Assembly: GCF_001941625.1 (NCBI RefSeq) | Contig: NZ_CP016076.1 | Span: forward strand, 4,146,249 to 4,210,248 | DNA from: Actinoalloteichus fjordicus | Lineage (GTDB): Bacteria; Actinomycetota; Actinomycetes; Mycobacteriales; Pseudonocardiaceae | DNA: 64,000 nucleotides | Direction: 5' to 3' | Shown: one piece after another, positions 8,788 to 16,556 of the stretch | How the letters are laid out: every line of letters starts with the position of its first letter | Numbering within the stretch: the stretch's first letter is position 1 | Program-made: the position numbers and the translations under genes | The notes under the pieces: model-generated | What the model was told of the DNA's origin: nothing | The model's input: the letters and a program-made list of their open reading frames with translations, nothing else | The model's database searches: none

Positions 8788-9453
8788 GTGGAGGACGAGC
8801 AGATCGAGGTACGCATCGGCGATCGTGAGCGCCGGAGTGTGGACGCCCGCTTGCGGGCGGCGCTGGACGACGGTGTTCTGACGTTGACCGAGTATGACGA
8901 GCGGACGGCGAAATGCTGGGCCGCGCGCACCCGGGAGGAACTGCGGCTGCTCACGCGCGACCTTCCGGAGCCCGCAGCCGAGAACGGCGCCGAGGGCACG
9001 ACCTCCACGGCGCCGCAGACTGCCCCGCGAACGACTCCCACCAAATCAGACGAGGACGACGAGGACGAGGCGAAACCCGGCATCGTCTCGCGCGTCGTCG
9101 GCGGGCTGGTCACCGGCGTCCTGGTGGCGGCCGGGGCGTTCCTCGGCTGGCAGGTCATCGACTCTGATGACGGCGCTGCGGTCTTCGGTCGCCAGACCGT
9201 CCACGTCGTGGAGGGTCAGGAGTCCGTCGACGTCGGCGCGCTGTTCGGTCGGGTGGAGATCGTCGTCCCGGAGGGTATGCGGGCTCGGACGTCGGGCATG
9301 TTGGTGTTCGGCCGAACGGACTGTGAGCTGGCCTGCGCCAACGATGCAGGCACGGAGGACGTCGTCGTCAATGTGACCGGCGGGCTCGCGCGCGTCGACA
9401 TTCTCACCCCGGCGGAATTCGCCGAGGAAGAGGCCGACGACGAGGACGACTGA
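8788..9453 (+). CDS. DUF1707 and LiaF-like C-terminal domain membrane protein
   Basis: 221 residues, GTG start (M-E-D-E-Q). Residues about 5-55 form the DUF1707 domain (IRIGD.ER ... LDDGVLTLTEYDERTAKCWAARTREEL). A charged linker follows, then one membrane helix (about 98-118, VVGGLVTGVLVAAGAFLGW) and a C-terminal beta domain (VFGR...ALFGRVEIVVPEGM) like the extracytoplasmic part of LiaF/DUF2154 proteins, linked in other Gram-positives to envelope-stress sensing. The partner is unknown. It runs convergently with the azoreductase. Confidence 0.8.
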   Translation: MEDEQIEVRIGDRERRSVDARLRAALDDGVLTLTEYDERTAKCWAARTREELRLLTRDLPEPAAENGAEGTTSTAPQTAPRTTPTKSDEDDEDEAKPGIVSRVVGGLVTGVLVAAGAFLGWQVIDSDDGAAVFGRQTVHVVEGQESVDVGALFGRVEIVVPEGMRARTSGMLVFGRTDCELACANDAGTEDVVVNVTGGLARVDILTPAEFAEEEADDEDD

Positions 9454-9491
9454 GTCGTTCGAACCCGCGCGGCGTCGAGCCCGCCCCGTCC

Positions 9492-10193
9492 TCACCGCAC
9501 GATCGCCTCTTGGACCACCGGCATGCCGCGCTTCTGCCGATCGCCGTTCCGCCCTCGGCGTGCGGCATGACTCGCGGCGGTGTTCTCGGCCAGGGTTCGC
9601 GCCTCAGCTCGTGAGATCGCCGCCTGCGGGCGGAGATCGGCCATCGCCGGGTCGAACTCGACTGCGGTCAACTCGACGGCGATCACGGTGACCTCGGCGC
9701 CGAACAGGTCGCCGAAGATACGTCGCAGGTATGGCGTCGCATGGTCCCAGCCCTCGCGCGGTGTGCCGGGCCCGTAACCGCCGCCGCGCGCGATCAGCAG
9801 CGTCAGCGGGACACCGGCCAACGCCTGACCAGCCGGTGTGTGGCGCGGGTCGAATCGCGGATCAGTGATCAGCAGATCGATCCAGGATTTCAGCGTCGCG
9901 GGAGCACCGAAGTTGTACAGCGGTGCGCTCACGGCGATCTCGGTAGCAGCGAGAGCCTCGTCGGCGAGGTCGACGGCGAAGGCCGTGGCCTCGCGCATGG
10001 CCGGGGTCCGGTGCCCCTCGGACAGGAACCCGGCCGCGACGGCTTCGCGCCAGGTCGCGTGCAGGTCGGGGCAGGCGGTGAGGTCGCGGCGGACGACCTG
10101 ATCGGCAGGCCAGGCTTCCGCCATGATGTCGGCGAGTTCGCGGCTGAGGGAGCCCTGTCGGCGGATGCTCGTGTCGACGCGGAGAAGAGTCAT
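9492..10193 (-). CDS. FMN-dependent NADH-azoreductase-like flavodoxin-fold oxidoreductase
   Basis: 233 residues from MTLLRVDTS. Visible family features are the N-terminal flavodoxin-fold strand with phosphate-binding residues (DTSIRRQGSLSRELAD), the flavin-contact segment SAPLYNFGAPATLKSWIDLL and the glycine-rich ARGGGYGPGTPREGWD. Such enzymes reduce quinones and azo compounds with NAD(P)H. Upstream in-frame starts reach 10238, but these would overlap the divergent sigma-factor gene. The pairing with an ECF41 sigma factor suggests control by that factor, since ECF41 genes usually neighbour a carboxymuconolactone decarboxylase, oxidoreductase or epimerase gene. Confidence 0.8.
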   Translation of the reverse strand: MTLLRVDTSIRRQGSLSRELADIMAEAWPADQVVRRDLTACPDLHATWREAVAAGFLSEGHRTPAMREATAFAVDLADEALAATEIAVSAPLYNFGAPATLKSWIDLLITDPRFDPRHTPAGQALAGVPLTLLIARGGGYGPGTPREGWDHATPYLRRIFGDLFGAEVTVIAVELTAVEFDPAMADLRPQAAISRAEARTLAENTAASHAARRGRNGDRQKRGMPVVQEAIVR

Positions 10194-10278
10194 CTGGTCT
10201 GGTCGTCCCATCGGCTCGGTCTGGTTCGTCAATGACATGACGACAGACCTGACGGATCGGCGCGGGGCGAGGGGACAG

Positions 10279-11181
10279 ATGAACGAGCGAGACAGGGCGG
10301 CTCGGCGGTTCGAGGAGCATCGGGGCCACCTGCGGACGGTCGCCTATCGGATGCTGGGCTCGCGAACCGAGGCCGAGGATGCCGTGCAGGAGACCTGGTT
10401 GCGGTTCGACCGCTCCGACACCGACGCCGTGGACAATCTCGGCGGCTGGCTGACGAGGGTCGTCGCTCGGGTGTGTCTGGACATGCTGCGGTCCCGACGG
10501 GCGCGGCGGGACCAGCCCGTGGAGTGGCCGCCTGCGGAGTCCGTGAGGTCCGCCTCGGCGGCCGAGTCCGGCTTGCAGGCGGCCGATCCGGAGCACGAGG
10601 CTGTGCTGGCCGACTCGGTGAGCCGCGCGCTGCTGGTGGTGTTGGAGACGTTGTCTCCTGCCGAGCGCATCGCGCTGGTGCTGCATGACAGCTTCGCCGT
10701 GCCGTTCGCCGAGATCGGCCCTCTGCTGGACCGCTCCCCCGCCGCCGCCAAGAAACTGGCGGGTCGCGCGCGGCAGAAGGTGCGTGGCAGCACGGAGGCC
10801 ACCAGCTCCGACCTTGCTCGACATCGCAAGGTCGTCGACGAGTTCCTGACCGCCGTCCGCAACGGCGACCTGGACGGGCTGCTGACGGTGCTGCACGTCG
10901 ACGTCGTGCGGCGGGTCGACGGCATGGTGCCCGCGCAGGTTCCCGCCGTCGTGCACGGCGCGCGGAACGTCGTCGAGGAGGCTCGATTCTTCGCGGTGCG
11001 TGCTCGTCGGGCGCAGGCTGTCCTGATCGACGGCGCTCCCGGTGCCGTGGTGTTCGAGCGCGGCGAGCTCACGCTGGCCCTGGTGTTCACCATCGACGGC
11101 GATCGAATCACCGAGTTCCAGGTGATCACCGATTCGGTCGGTCTTCGGAGGCTCCGGGTCGACCGGCCTAGATCGGGGTGA
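10279..11181 (+). CDS. ECF sigma factor with SnoaL-like C-terminal domain (ECF41 type)
   Basis: 300 residues from M-N-E-R-D, chosen for the strong GAGGGG 5-10 nt upstream. Region sigma-2 is at about 8-75 (FEEHRGHLRTVAYRMLGSRTEAEDAVQETWLR) and sigma-4 at about 125-175 (LSPAERIALVLHDSFAVPFAEIGPLLDRSPAAAKKLAGRARQK). A SnoaL-like domain follows (about 190-295, FLTAVRNGDLDGLLTVL). ECF41 factors carry this extension as a built-in modulator in place of an anti-sigma factor. WPPAES in the linker is close to the family WLPEP motif, but the DGGGK motif is not clear. Divergent from the azoreductase, its probable target. Confidence 0.85.
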   Translation: MNERDRAARRFEEHRGHLRTVAYRMLGSRTEAEDAVQETWLRFDRSDTDAVDNLGGWLTRVVARVCLDMLRSRRARRDQPVEWPPAESVRSASAAESGLQAADPEHEAVLADSVSRALLVVLETLSPAERIALVLHDSFAVPFAEIGPLLDRSPAAAKKLAGRARQKVRGSTEATSSDLARHRKVVDEFLTAVRNGDLDGLLTVLHVDVVRRVDGMVPAQVPAVVHGARNVVEEARFFAVRARRAQAVLIDGAPGAVVFERGELTLALVFTIDGDRITEFQVITDSVGLRRLRVDRPRSG

Positions 11182-11264
11182 CCACGTCGCGAGCCGCTCG
11201 GCGGGCGACGGTGTGGCGGTTGCGGACGGCGTCGATCCGGCGGGTTCGTCGACCCCGCCCCGCC

Positions 11265-11783
11265 TCACGACGCCAGGTAGTTCTCCCGCAGGGCCCTGCG
11301 GGCTCGCCAGGCCAGCGCGGCCACCGAGTTGGGGCGCATGCCGAGGTCGGTGGCGACGTCGATCAGCAGATCGCCCTCGATGTCGATGCGGTGCAGGATG
11401 TCCTGCCAGCGGGTGCGCAGCTCACTGAAGGCGCGGGCGATGTTCTCGTGTTCCTCCACGCGCACCATCCGTTCGAACAGCGCGGTGTCGGCGGCGGCGG
11501 CCAGCGGATGTTGGTCGTCGCGGACGTCGCCGACGAACGACACGAGTCGATCCCGGCGGTGGTGGTCGGCGCCGATCGTCCGCACCGCCGTGCACAGATA
11601 CGCCCGCAGGTGCTCGATCCGCTGCCCCTCGACGAGCGAGAGCCGCAGGACTCTGGCCACGGCCTCGGCGGCGAGGTCCTCGGCGGTGGCGGGGTCGTTG
11701 ACGACGCGGCGGGCGGCGCGGAGCAGGGCGGGCCAGTGGCTCATGATCTCCGCGCCGAGGGCAGCGCGGTCGGCTGGTCGCAT
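11265..11783 (-). CDS. ECF-family RNA polymerase sigma factor (short)
   Basis: 172 residues. Sigma-2 is at about 15-80 (ALLRAARRVVNDPATAEDLAAEAVARVLR) and sigma-4 at about 110-168 (RWQDILHRIDIEGDLLIDVATDLGMRPNSVAALAWRARRALREN). GAGGAA sits 9 nt upstream of the ATG. Lies 17 nt behind the zinc-ribbon gene on the same strand, so the two probably form an operon; no separate anti-sigma factor with membrane helix is seen. Confidence 0.8.
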   Translation of the reverse strand: MRPADRAALGAEIMSHWPALLRAARRVVNDPATAEDLAAEAVARVLRLSLVEGQRIEHLRAYLCTAVRTIGADHHRRDRLVSFVGDVRDDQHPLAAAADTALFERMVRVEEHENIARAFSELRTRWQDILHRIDIEGDLLIDVATDLGMRPNSVAALAWRARRALRENYLAS

Positions 11784-11800
11784 GGGAACGTTCCTCGTGA

Positions 11801-12190
11801 TCAGCGGCAGTCGGGACAGGTGATGTGGGTGAACGGCAGGTGATCACCCGGTGTGGCAATGACGCGGGTGTCCAGACAGCGGGCGCAGCTCGTGCGACGG
11901 CGGCTGCGACGGGTGGGCACCGAGGTCCCTGGCGCGGGCGTGGGGGATCGGGCGGCTGAAGAGGGCGCGTGCTGCGCAGGCGGCGAGGGCGAGGGCGGCA
12001 CGACCTCCGGTGCCGCCGCAGGCGGCCGGGTTCTCGGCGCGGCGGGGTTCGACGGTGCGGCTCGGGCCGCCGGGGTCGACGGCAGCTCGGGCCGAGTCGC
12101 AGGCGACGGCTCGGCCTGCCGGGGCGACGGGAGGACGGGCTCGGTCAGAATGTCGGAGAACGGGGAATGGTGTTCACGGGAGGCAGACAT
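11801..12190 (-). CDS. Pro/Ala-rich protein with C-terminal zinc ribbon
   Basis: 129 residues, function unknown. Residues 1-95 are low-complexity Pro/Ala/Ser; the last 30 contain C-A-R-C and C-P-D-C separated by 20 residues, a likely single zinc-binding ribbon at the very C-terminus. No membrane helix. Directly upstream of the sigma-factor gene, so it could be a zinc-based partner or anti-sigma protein; that is inference. Confidence 0.55.
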   Translation of the reverse strand: MSASREHHSPFSDILTEPVLPSPRQAEPSPATRPELPSTPAARAAPSNPAAPRTRPPAAAPEVVPPSPSPPAQHAPSSAARSPTPAPGTSVPTRRSRRRTSCARCLDTRVIATPGDHLPFTHITCPDCR

Positions 12191-12332
12191 TCGCGGTCAC
12201 TCGTTTCCGGACGAATGGCGGATGATTCGCCCACACCACCGTGATTCTGCGTGTTCTGGCGTGGGTCGGCGGAGGTCGCAGGCCGCCCGCGAATGGCGAT
12301 CGGCGGGACGTCGAACGCGGGCGGCTCGGCGA

Positions 12333-12539
12333 TCAGGCTTCGGCGTCAGGCGGGGCTTTCCTGGCGCGGGGCTTCTCATGGGTCGACTCGTGTTCCAGGC
12401 TCTCGGCGACGGTGGCGTCCTCGCGGGGACAGAAGTGCAGGTACGGGACCGGCGGGCCATCGCCTCCCGTTCGGTCTCGTCGGGCCGTCGGCGCATCCAG
12501 GGTTTCAACAAGGAGAACACCACTCTCTAGAGGAGACAT
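12333..12539 (-). CDS. Small hypothetical protein
   Basis: 68 residues (MSPLESGVLLVETLDAPT...). No known domain recognised. The reading frame stays open and protein-like for about 40 codons upstream (CRFPRINLGCALDQPCLPE), but no ATG, GTG or TTG was found there and no ribosome-binding site stands before the ATG. It may be a remnant of a longer gene. The rest of 12191-12918 shows nothing convincing. Confidence 0.3.
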   Translation of the reverse strand: MSPLESGVLLVETLDAPTARRDRTGGDGPPVPYLHFCPREDATVAESLEHESTHEKPRARKAPPDAEA

Positions 12540-12918
12540 CGAGAACTCGGGCAGGACTTCGGGCAGGCACGGCTGATCGAGCGCGCAACCCAGGTTGATG
12601 CGAGGGAATCGGCAGAGAATTCCGGGCGGAATTCCGGTCGGGACAATGGATCGGCGGTCTTTTCATCACTGTCGTCGGATCGACCGATCGGGTCGGCCCG
12701 GGATCGCCAGTGGGGCGGTCGTCACTCGACGACCGCACTCCGCCGAACCGCGAGCCGGAACGTCTGCGCTGGGGCCTGGTGGTCTGCTGGGGTGATGACG
12801 ACAAGCCGGGCGACCGCCGAACTGGGCGGTGACCGCCGCGTCGTCGGTGGACGGTGTCGGCGGCGGAGGATCACTCCGGCGGCGGGCGGCGCGGGCGGCG
12901 GCGGTGAACGCCTCGTGG

Positions 12919-13377
12919 TCAGGGGGTGGAGACGGACTGCCGCGCGATCGGCGGTTCCGCCGGGATCGGCGCTCCTACCTGGATCGGGTCGGCGACGTGG
13001 GCGACGGCGCTGGTCAGCGCGACGGCCAGGGCTCCCCGTCGGGCGATGTGCCATTGGCGGACGGTGGTCTCACCGGACAGCAGCAGGATCGTCACCTGGC
13101 CGTGGTGGACCACGACGCGCACCCTGCACGCCTGGTGATCCCGTCCGGTGGCGGCGACCTCGACGGCGAGGACGGGACGCGGGTCGGTGACGGTGTCGCA
13201 CACCAGCCGGGCCGCGCGGGAGTTCAGCGCGGCGAGGCCTCGGCCTGCGGAGGCGAGCGCGACCGAGCGGGTCGTGCGGTCGGCCACCAGCACCAGTGAC
13301 ATCGCTCCGCCGGGCGTCACGTGCGCGGGAACGGCGGACACGAGCGGGGCGGCGATCATGACTCGTCCGCTGACCAT
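12919..13377 (-). CDS. Hypothetical protein, last gene of a coupled small-gene chain
   Basis: 152 residues, no recognised family. Mixed alpha/beta composition with a strand-rich centre (CRVRVVVHHGQVTILLLSGE) and a helical segment HIARRGALAVALTSAVAHVADP. The start at 13377 has GGAG 8 nt upstream and lies inside the preceding 39-codon gene. A broken paralogue of its C-terminal half occurs at 15467-15640, which supports a real protein family. Confidence 0.6.
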   Translation of the reverse strand: MVSGRVMIAAPLVSAVPAHVTPGGAMSLVLVADRTTRSVALASAGRGLAALNSRAARLVCDTVTDPRPVLAVEVAATGRDHQACRVRVVVHHGQVTILLLSGETTVRQWHIARRGALAVALTSAVAHVADPIQVGAPIPAEPPIARQSVSTP

Positions 13378-13475
13378 AGGGACACTCCGAGGTAGCGGCG
13401 GATACGGGCGGCGGGCAGGCGGCGCAGCGCCCCCACGACGAGGAGCCGGGGCGGACGCCGGTTGACGGTGATCAC
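13356..13475 (-). CDS. 39-residue hypothetical protein
   Basis: GTG start overlapping the stop of the preceding gene (GTGA); the product (ITVNRRPPRLLVVGALRRLP) is small and basic with a short hydrophobic core. Its 3' end overlaps the next gene by 22 nt. Support is mainly the tight overlap on both sides. Confidence 0.4.
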   Translation of the reverse strand: MITVNRRPPRLLVVGALRRLPAARIRRYLGVSLWSADES

Positions 13476-13705
13476 CGGACCACCGCCGATACCGGGCGGC
13501 GACGACGACGGGTGCGGGCGGCGGCGGTGAGGCAGTCCGGGCAGAGCTGCCAGTCGAAGTAGCAGACGGCCAGCGGTTGCCGGTTCATCGGCGTGAACTC
13601 GGTGTCGGGGTCGCACCACGGTGCGACCTGGGGTGCGGGACGGACCTCGGGAGCACCGAGGTGGGTGTCTCCTCTGGCGAGCGAGCGGACGAACCAGGCG
13701 GGCAC
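13472..13705 (-). CDS. Small Cys-containing hypothetical protein
   Basis: 77 residues from a GTG with GGAGG 4 nt upstream. The C-terminal half has C-D-P-D...C-Y-F-D-W-Q-L-C-P-D-C followed by an Arg tract, a possible zinc site. The 5' part overlaps the preceding gene in another frame; the 3' end is coupled to the 39-residue gene. Confidence 0.5.
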   Translation of the reverse strand: MPAWFVRSLARGDTHLGAPEVRPAPQVAPWCDPDTEFTPMNRQPLAVCYFDWQLCPDCLTAAARTRRRRRPVSAVVR

Positions 13706-13887
13706 GACACCTCCGGAAAACAGGACGGGCAGGGCGGAACGGGTTCGGCCGGACCGATGCGTTTCACCATCGCGCCGCACACCGCGACATCGACGGCGTC
13801 ATAGGTCGGATCGAGCCGATGTTCGAGGCGGCGGAAGACGCCGGCGTAGCGGCGGGTAGCGGGCAGCTGGCCAGCGAGGGCGTTCAT
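13585..13887 (-). CDS. Small hypothetical protein, first gene of the chain
   Basis: Up to 100 residues (MNALAGQLPATRRYAG...). The first 60 look coding (DAVDVAVCGAMVKRIGPAEPVPPCPSCFPEV) with a C-x2-C pair; the last 40 are Ser/Pro/Arg-rich and overlap the next gene, so the true end may differ or a frameshift may separate one original gene into two. Divergent from the XRE regulator. Confidence 0.45.
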   Translation of the reverse strand: MNALAGQLPATRRYAGVFRRLEHRLDPTYDAVDVAVCGAMVKRIGPAEPVPPCPSCFPEVSCPPGSSARSPEETPTSVLPRSVPHPRSHRGATPTPSSRR

Positions 13888-14049
13888 CGGGACACCGCTT
13901 CAGGAACAGGCGCGAGAGAAATGCGACAGGACCGGTTCCGCTCGGGCAGATGACGATCATGCTCACCTCCGGTGCGATGCGCGGCCGATTGCGCCGCGCT
14001 TCCCAGATCATGTGAAACTGTTACAGCAGATGCAAACCAGGAAATTCAT

Positions 14050-14931
14050 ATGAAAAAGATTCATTGGGCTAGCCTGTGTTACATGGCGAAGGCTTCTAGG
14101 TCACCCCGGGCACGAACGTTGGGCAATGCCATCAGGGCACTGCGAGAGTCGAAGAGCCTGCCTGCGCGCGAGGTGGCCCGACGAATCAGCACCTATGCGC
14201 CGTTCATCGGCCGGGTCGAGAGTGGAACAAAACTGCTCACCGTGGACGAGGCGTCAGTCCTACTCGGCGCGCTGGAAGCTTCACCCGAACAGCGCAACCG
14301 AATTCTCGATCTCGTCCGTGATCTGGACCGCCCGAACTGGCATCTGTCGGGCGCGAATCTTCCCGACCAGCTCGAAACTTTGATCATGTACGAACGTGAG
14401 GCAACCCAGATCACCGAGGTGTCGCTGATGCTCATCCCCGGTCTGCTGCAGACCGGGGACTACGCCCGCGCGGTCATCCACTCAGGACGCGAGGGTGGCG
14501 ACGACACACTCGTCTACACCCGTCTCGGCAGGCAGGAAATACTGAACAAGCCGTCCGGTCCGCGTTTCGTCGGCATCTTGGACGAGGGCGCTGTCCGCCG
14601 GGAGGTCGGTGGGCCGGACGTGATGGCTCATCAACTCGGCCATCTGACGAAGCTGATGCGTGAGGGCACGATCGACATCCGTGTACTGCCGGTGAGCCTC
14701 GGCGTGCACGCGGCGATGTCCGGATCGTTCTGGATCGGCGAGTTCGCAGATGCGACTCCGATCGTCCATCTGGAACATCTGGCTCACGGGTCGTTCATCG
14801 ACGAGCCGTCCGACGTGGAACCGTTCCTCACGGCACGCAGTAATCTACTTGCGGCTGCGTTGGACTCAGCCGAGTCGGCTGATCTCATCGCGGCGGCTGC
14901 TGAACGCCACGCGCGAGACGAGGCACGATGA
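14050..14931 (+). CDS. XRE-family regulator with DUF5753 domain
   Basis: 293 residues. N-terminal helix-turn-helix (about 15-75, RTLGNAIRALRESKSLPAREVARRISTYAPFIGRVESG) and a C-terminal DUF5753 domain (about 105-280, REATQITEVSLMLIPGLLQTGDYARAVI ... SFWIGEFAD). ATG at 14050 has AGGAA 6 nt upstream; a second ATG at 14083 (MAKASRS) matches the usual family N-terminus and could be leaderless. Overlaps the DUF397 gene by ATGA. Such pairs occur in many copies in actinomycetes and act in developmental or secondary-metabolism control (family knowledge). Confidence 0.88.
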   Translation: MKKIHWASLCYMAKASRSPRARTLGNAIRALRESKSLPAREVARRISTYAPFIGRVESGTKLLTVDEASVLLGALEASPEQRNRILDLVRDLDRPNWHLSGANLPDQLETLIMYEREATQITEVSLMLIPGLLQTGDYARAVIHSGREGGDDTLVYTRLGRQEILNKPSGPRFVGILDEGAVRREVGGPDVMAHQLGHLTKLMREGTIDIRVLPVSLGVHAAMSGSFWIGEFADATPIVHLEHLAHGSFIDEPSDVEPFLTARSNLLAAALDSAESADLIAAAAERHARDEAR

Positions 14932-15125
14932 CGGTTGATCTCCCCCCTGATCGGTGGCGTACGTCCACCCGCACCGCCCAGAATGGCAACTGTGTCGAGA
15001 TCGGCGACGGAGCAGAGTTAATAGCCATCCGCGACACCAAAGACCGCGAGGGCGGCACGCTCGTCGTCAGCCGGGTCGCCTTCGACTCATTCCTCAGCTC
15101 GGTCAAGTCCGCCCGGCAGAGCTGA
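14928..15125 (+). CDS. DUF397 family protein
   Basis: 65 residues with the DUF397 pattern: W-R-T-S...NGNCVEIG...IAIRDTKDREGGTLVVSRVAFDSFLSSVK. DUF397 proteins are small partners of the XRE/DUF5753 regulators, probably modulating their DNA binding. Starts inside the regulator stop codon. Followed by a strong terminator at 15136-15170. Confidence 0.88.
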   Translation: MTVDLPPDRWRTSTRTAQNGNCVEIGDGAELIAIRDTKDREGGTLVVSRVAFDSFLSSVKSARQS

Positions 15126-15135
15126 CCACGACGGC

Positions 15136-15170
15136 AGCCGGGGCGCGAGCGGCCCGCTCGCGCCCCGGCT
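15136..15170. terminator. Bidirectional terminator, left copy
   Basis: Perfect 15-bp stem AGCCGGGGCGCGAGC with its complement and a 5-nt loop. It ends the DUF397 transcript and the opposing permease remnant. The same stem-loop recurs at 20049-20083 behind the intact permease gene. Confidence 0.8.
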
Positions 15171-15468
15171 TCGTCACGTCCTCCAGCGTCAGACGGTCCC
15201 GCCTCCGACATCCCGCCGCCGCAGCAGCCCCGCCGCCCCGACCAGACCCACCACCACATACCCGCCGAACACCGCGAGCCCCTGGCCCGGCGACAGCAAC
15301 GCGGGCGACTCGACGATCGAACTGAACGCGGCGGCGGTGTTGGAGGGCAGATACGGGCTCACGGCCTCGGCGATGTCCTGGCCCAGCAGGGTGATCAGCC
15401 CCCGGCAGAACCGGAATCACGCCGACGAAGATGGAATCGCAGCCGAGGTACTGCGCAGCAACCCGCCC
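15136..15468. repeat. Direct repeat, left copy (permease 3' end plus terminator)
   Basis: About 330 bp closely similar to 20049-20380 in the same orientation, covering the terminator and the last ~90 codons of the ABC permease gene. The two copies bracket the lasso-peptide cluster. Confidence 0.8.
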
Positions 15469-15640
15469 TGGTTCGGGTCGACGAGGTGTTCTACGGCGCC
15501 GGTCAGCGCGGCGGCCAAGGCGCCCCGGCGGGCGATCTCCCCTTGGCGGGTCATGGTCGAACCGAACCGGACAGCAGCACGATCATCGCCTGGCTGAAGA
15601 CGCGGACGAGGTGGGTGAACGGCCCCGGTCGAGAGGATCT
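15189..15640 (-). pseudogene. Chimeric pseudogene: hypothetical-protein fragment joined to ABC permease tail
   Basis: The 5' part (15640 to about 15468) is a frameshifted copy of the C-terminal half of the 12919-13377 protein (HLVRVFSQAMIVLLSGS then IARRGALAAALTGAVEHLVDPNQ). It continues directly into the permease segment GGLLRSTSAAI, then, after another frameshift, LITLLGQDIAEAVSPYLPSN...LLRRRDV, matching the end of the intact permease at 20117-21022. There is no complete reading frame, so it is a recombination scar. Confidence 0.75.
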
Positions 15641-15688
15641 CAAGGCCGCGTATACGCGCTGAGCGGCCCGCAGACGAACGAGAGCGGC

Positions 15689-15961
15689 CTAGGCAAGGTT
15701 CATTCGGCCGCTCTCTGCACTCCCCCACGCGGCCACCAGCCGCCACAACGTGTCCGGCTGGTCCTGATCATCCGTGCCGCGCTCGGGATCATCGCGGCTG
15801 TTCTGCCGCCGAGCCGTCTCGGCCGCGCGGGGCGCGAACTCGGGTTGATTTCGCGTCCGCCGTTGCCGAACCGCCAGCGTGCCGACGAGCAAGGCCAGCA
15901 CCACGAGCACGGCCAAGCCGACGACTACCGGCACCGGCACGGACCTCGGCCCGCCGAGCAT
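15689..15961 (-). CDS. Small single-span membrane protein of the lasso cluster
   Basis: 90 residues: one N-terminal membrane helix (about 8-28, PVPVVVGLAVLVVLALLVG), then a charged soluble tail ending DTLWRLVAAWG. ATG 4 nt after the acetyltransferase stop, so it is probably last in the lasso operon. No family recognised; a role in export or immunity is only a guess. Confidence 0.55.
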   Translation of the reverse strand: MLGGPRSVPVPVVVGLAVLVVLALLVGTLAVRQRRTRNQPEFAPRAAETARRQNSRDDPERGTDDQDQPDTLWRLVAAWGSAESGRMNLA

Positions 15962-15965
15962 GGCG

Positions 15966-16556
15966 TCACAGGGCAGGCTCAACGATATGTCGCACGGCGG
16001 ACGTTCCGGGGAAGTCGGCCGGGATCGCGTCCATGAGCGTTTCGTTCGCCGGTTCACCGAGCCAGTACCCGGACTGTCGGCGCTCCCCGATCGTGCGGAA
16101 ACCGGCCTTCTCATAGGCCCGGATAGCGGCCGTGTTCGGGGACAACACCGCCAGGTAGACGCACCGTAGGTTCGTGATGTGAAAGGCATAGTCCAGCGTC
16201 AACCGGGTTGCTTCCGTGCCAATGCCTCTGCCCCGGCTGGCCGCGCTGAGCTGAATGACGAACTCACCGGTCCGCACGTGGTGATCAATCAGAACCGCCG
16301 TGGTGCCGACTGGCGCGGGCTCAGCACCGGACATGTCGTACACGGTGAACCGTAGTTGGTCATCGGTACCGCGTGCCTGGTGCTGGTATCCCTCGCGCCG
16401 GTTGTCCAGTGAGTCCGGCGTCTGTCGGCCGTAGCCGACCAACACGGCCGGGTCCTGCTCCCACTGCCAATACTGGTCCACCAGGTCACCGGAGAACGGG
16501 CCGAGTCCGGCACCGTCCCCGCGAATCCACACGATCGGTTCCCTTTTCTCGTTCAT
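15966..16556 (-). CDS. GNAT acetyltransferase of an albusnodin-type lasso cluster
   Basis: 196 residues. GNAT fold: acceptor half (WIRGDGAGLGPF...LVDQYWQWEQDP), acetyl-CoA loop SAASRGRGIGTEATRLTLDYAF (about 107-128) and AVLSPNTAAIRAYEKAGF. In the albusnodin pathway a cluster-encoded acetyltransferase modifies a core lysine and is needed for production; the precursor here has that Lys (core position 10) plus one at position 4. GGAG lies 9 nt before the ATG. Overlaps the 3' end of the B gene by about 70 nt. Confidence 0.85.
   Translation of the reverse strand: MNEKREPIVWIRGDGAGLGPFSGDLVDQYWQWEQDPAVLVGYGRQTPDSLDNRREGYQHQARGTDDQLRFTVYDMSGAEPAPVGTTAVLIDHHVRTGEFVIQLSAASRGRGIGTEATRLTLDYAFHITNLRCVYLAVLSPNTAAIRAYEKAGFRTIGERRQSGYWLGEPANETLMDAIPADFPGTSAVRHIVEPAL

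Noticed and set aside
7465..9158. Open frames of 373 and 498 codons across array 2
   Set aside because: Same reason: repeat-derived peptides such as RGGWS and PTSTSVEST.
12197..12523. 108-codon leftward frame
   Set aside because: Basic low-complexity product without family, competing with the 68-codon frame; neither start has a good ribosome-binding site.
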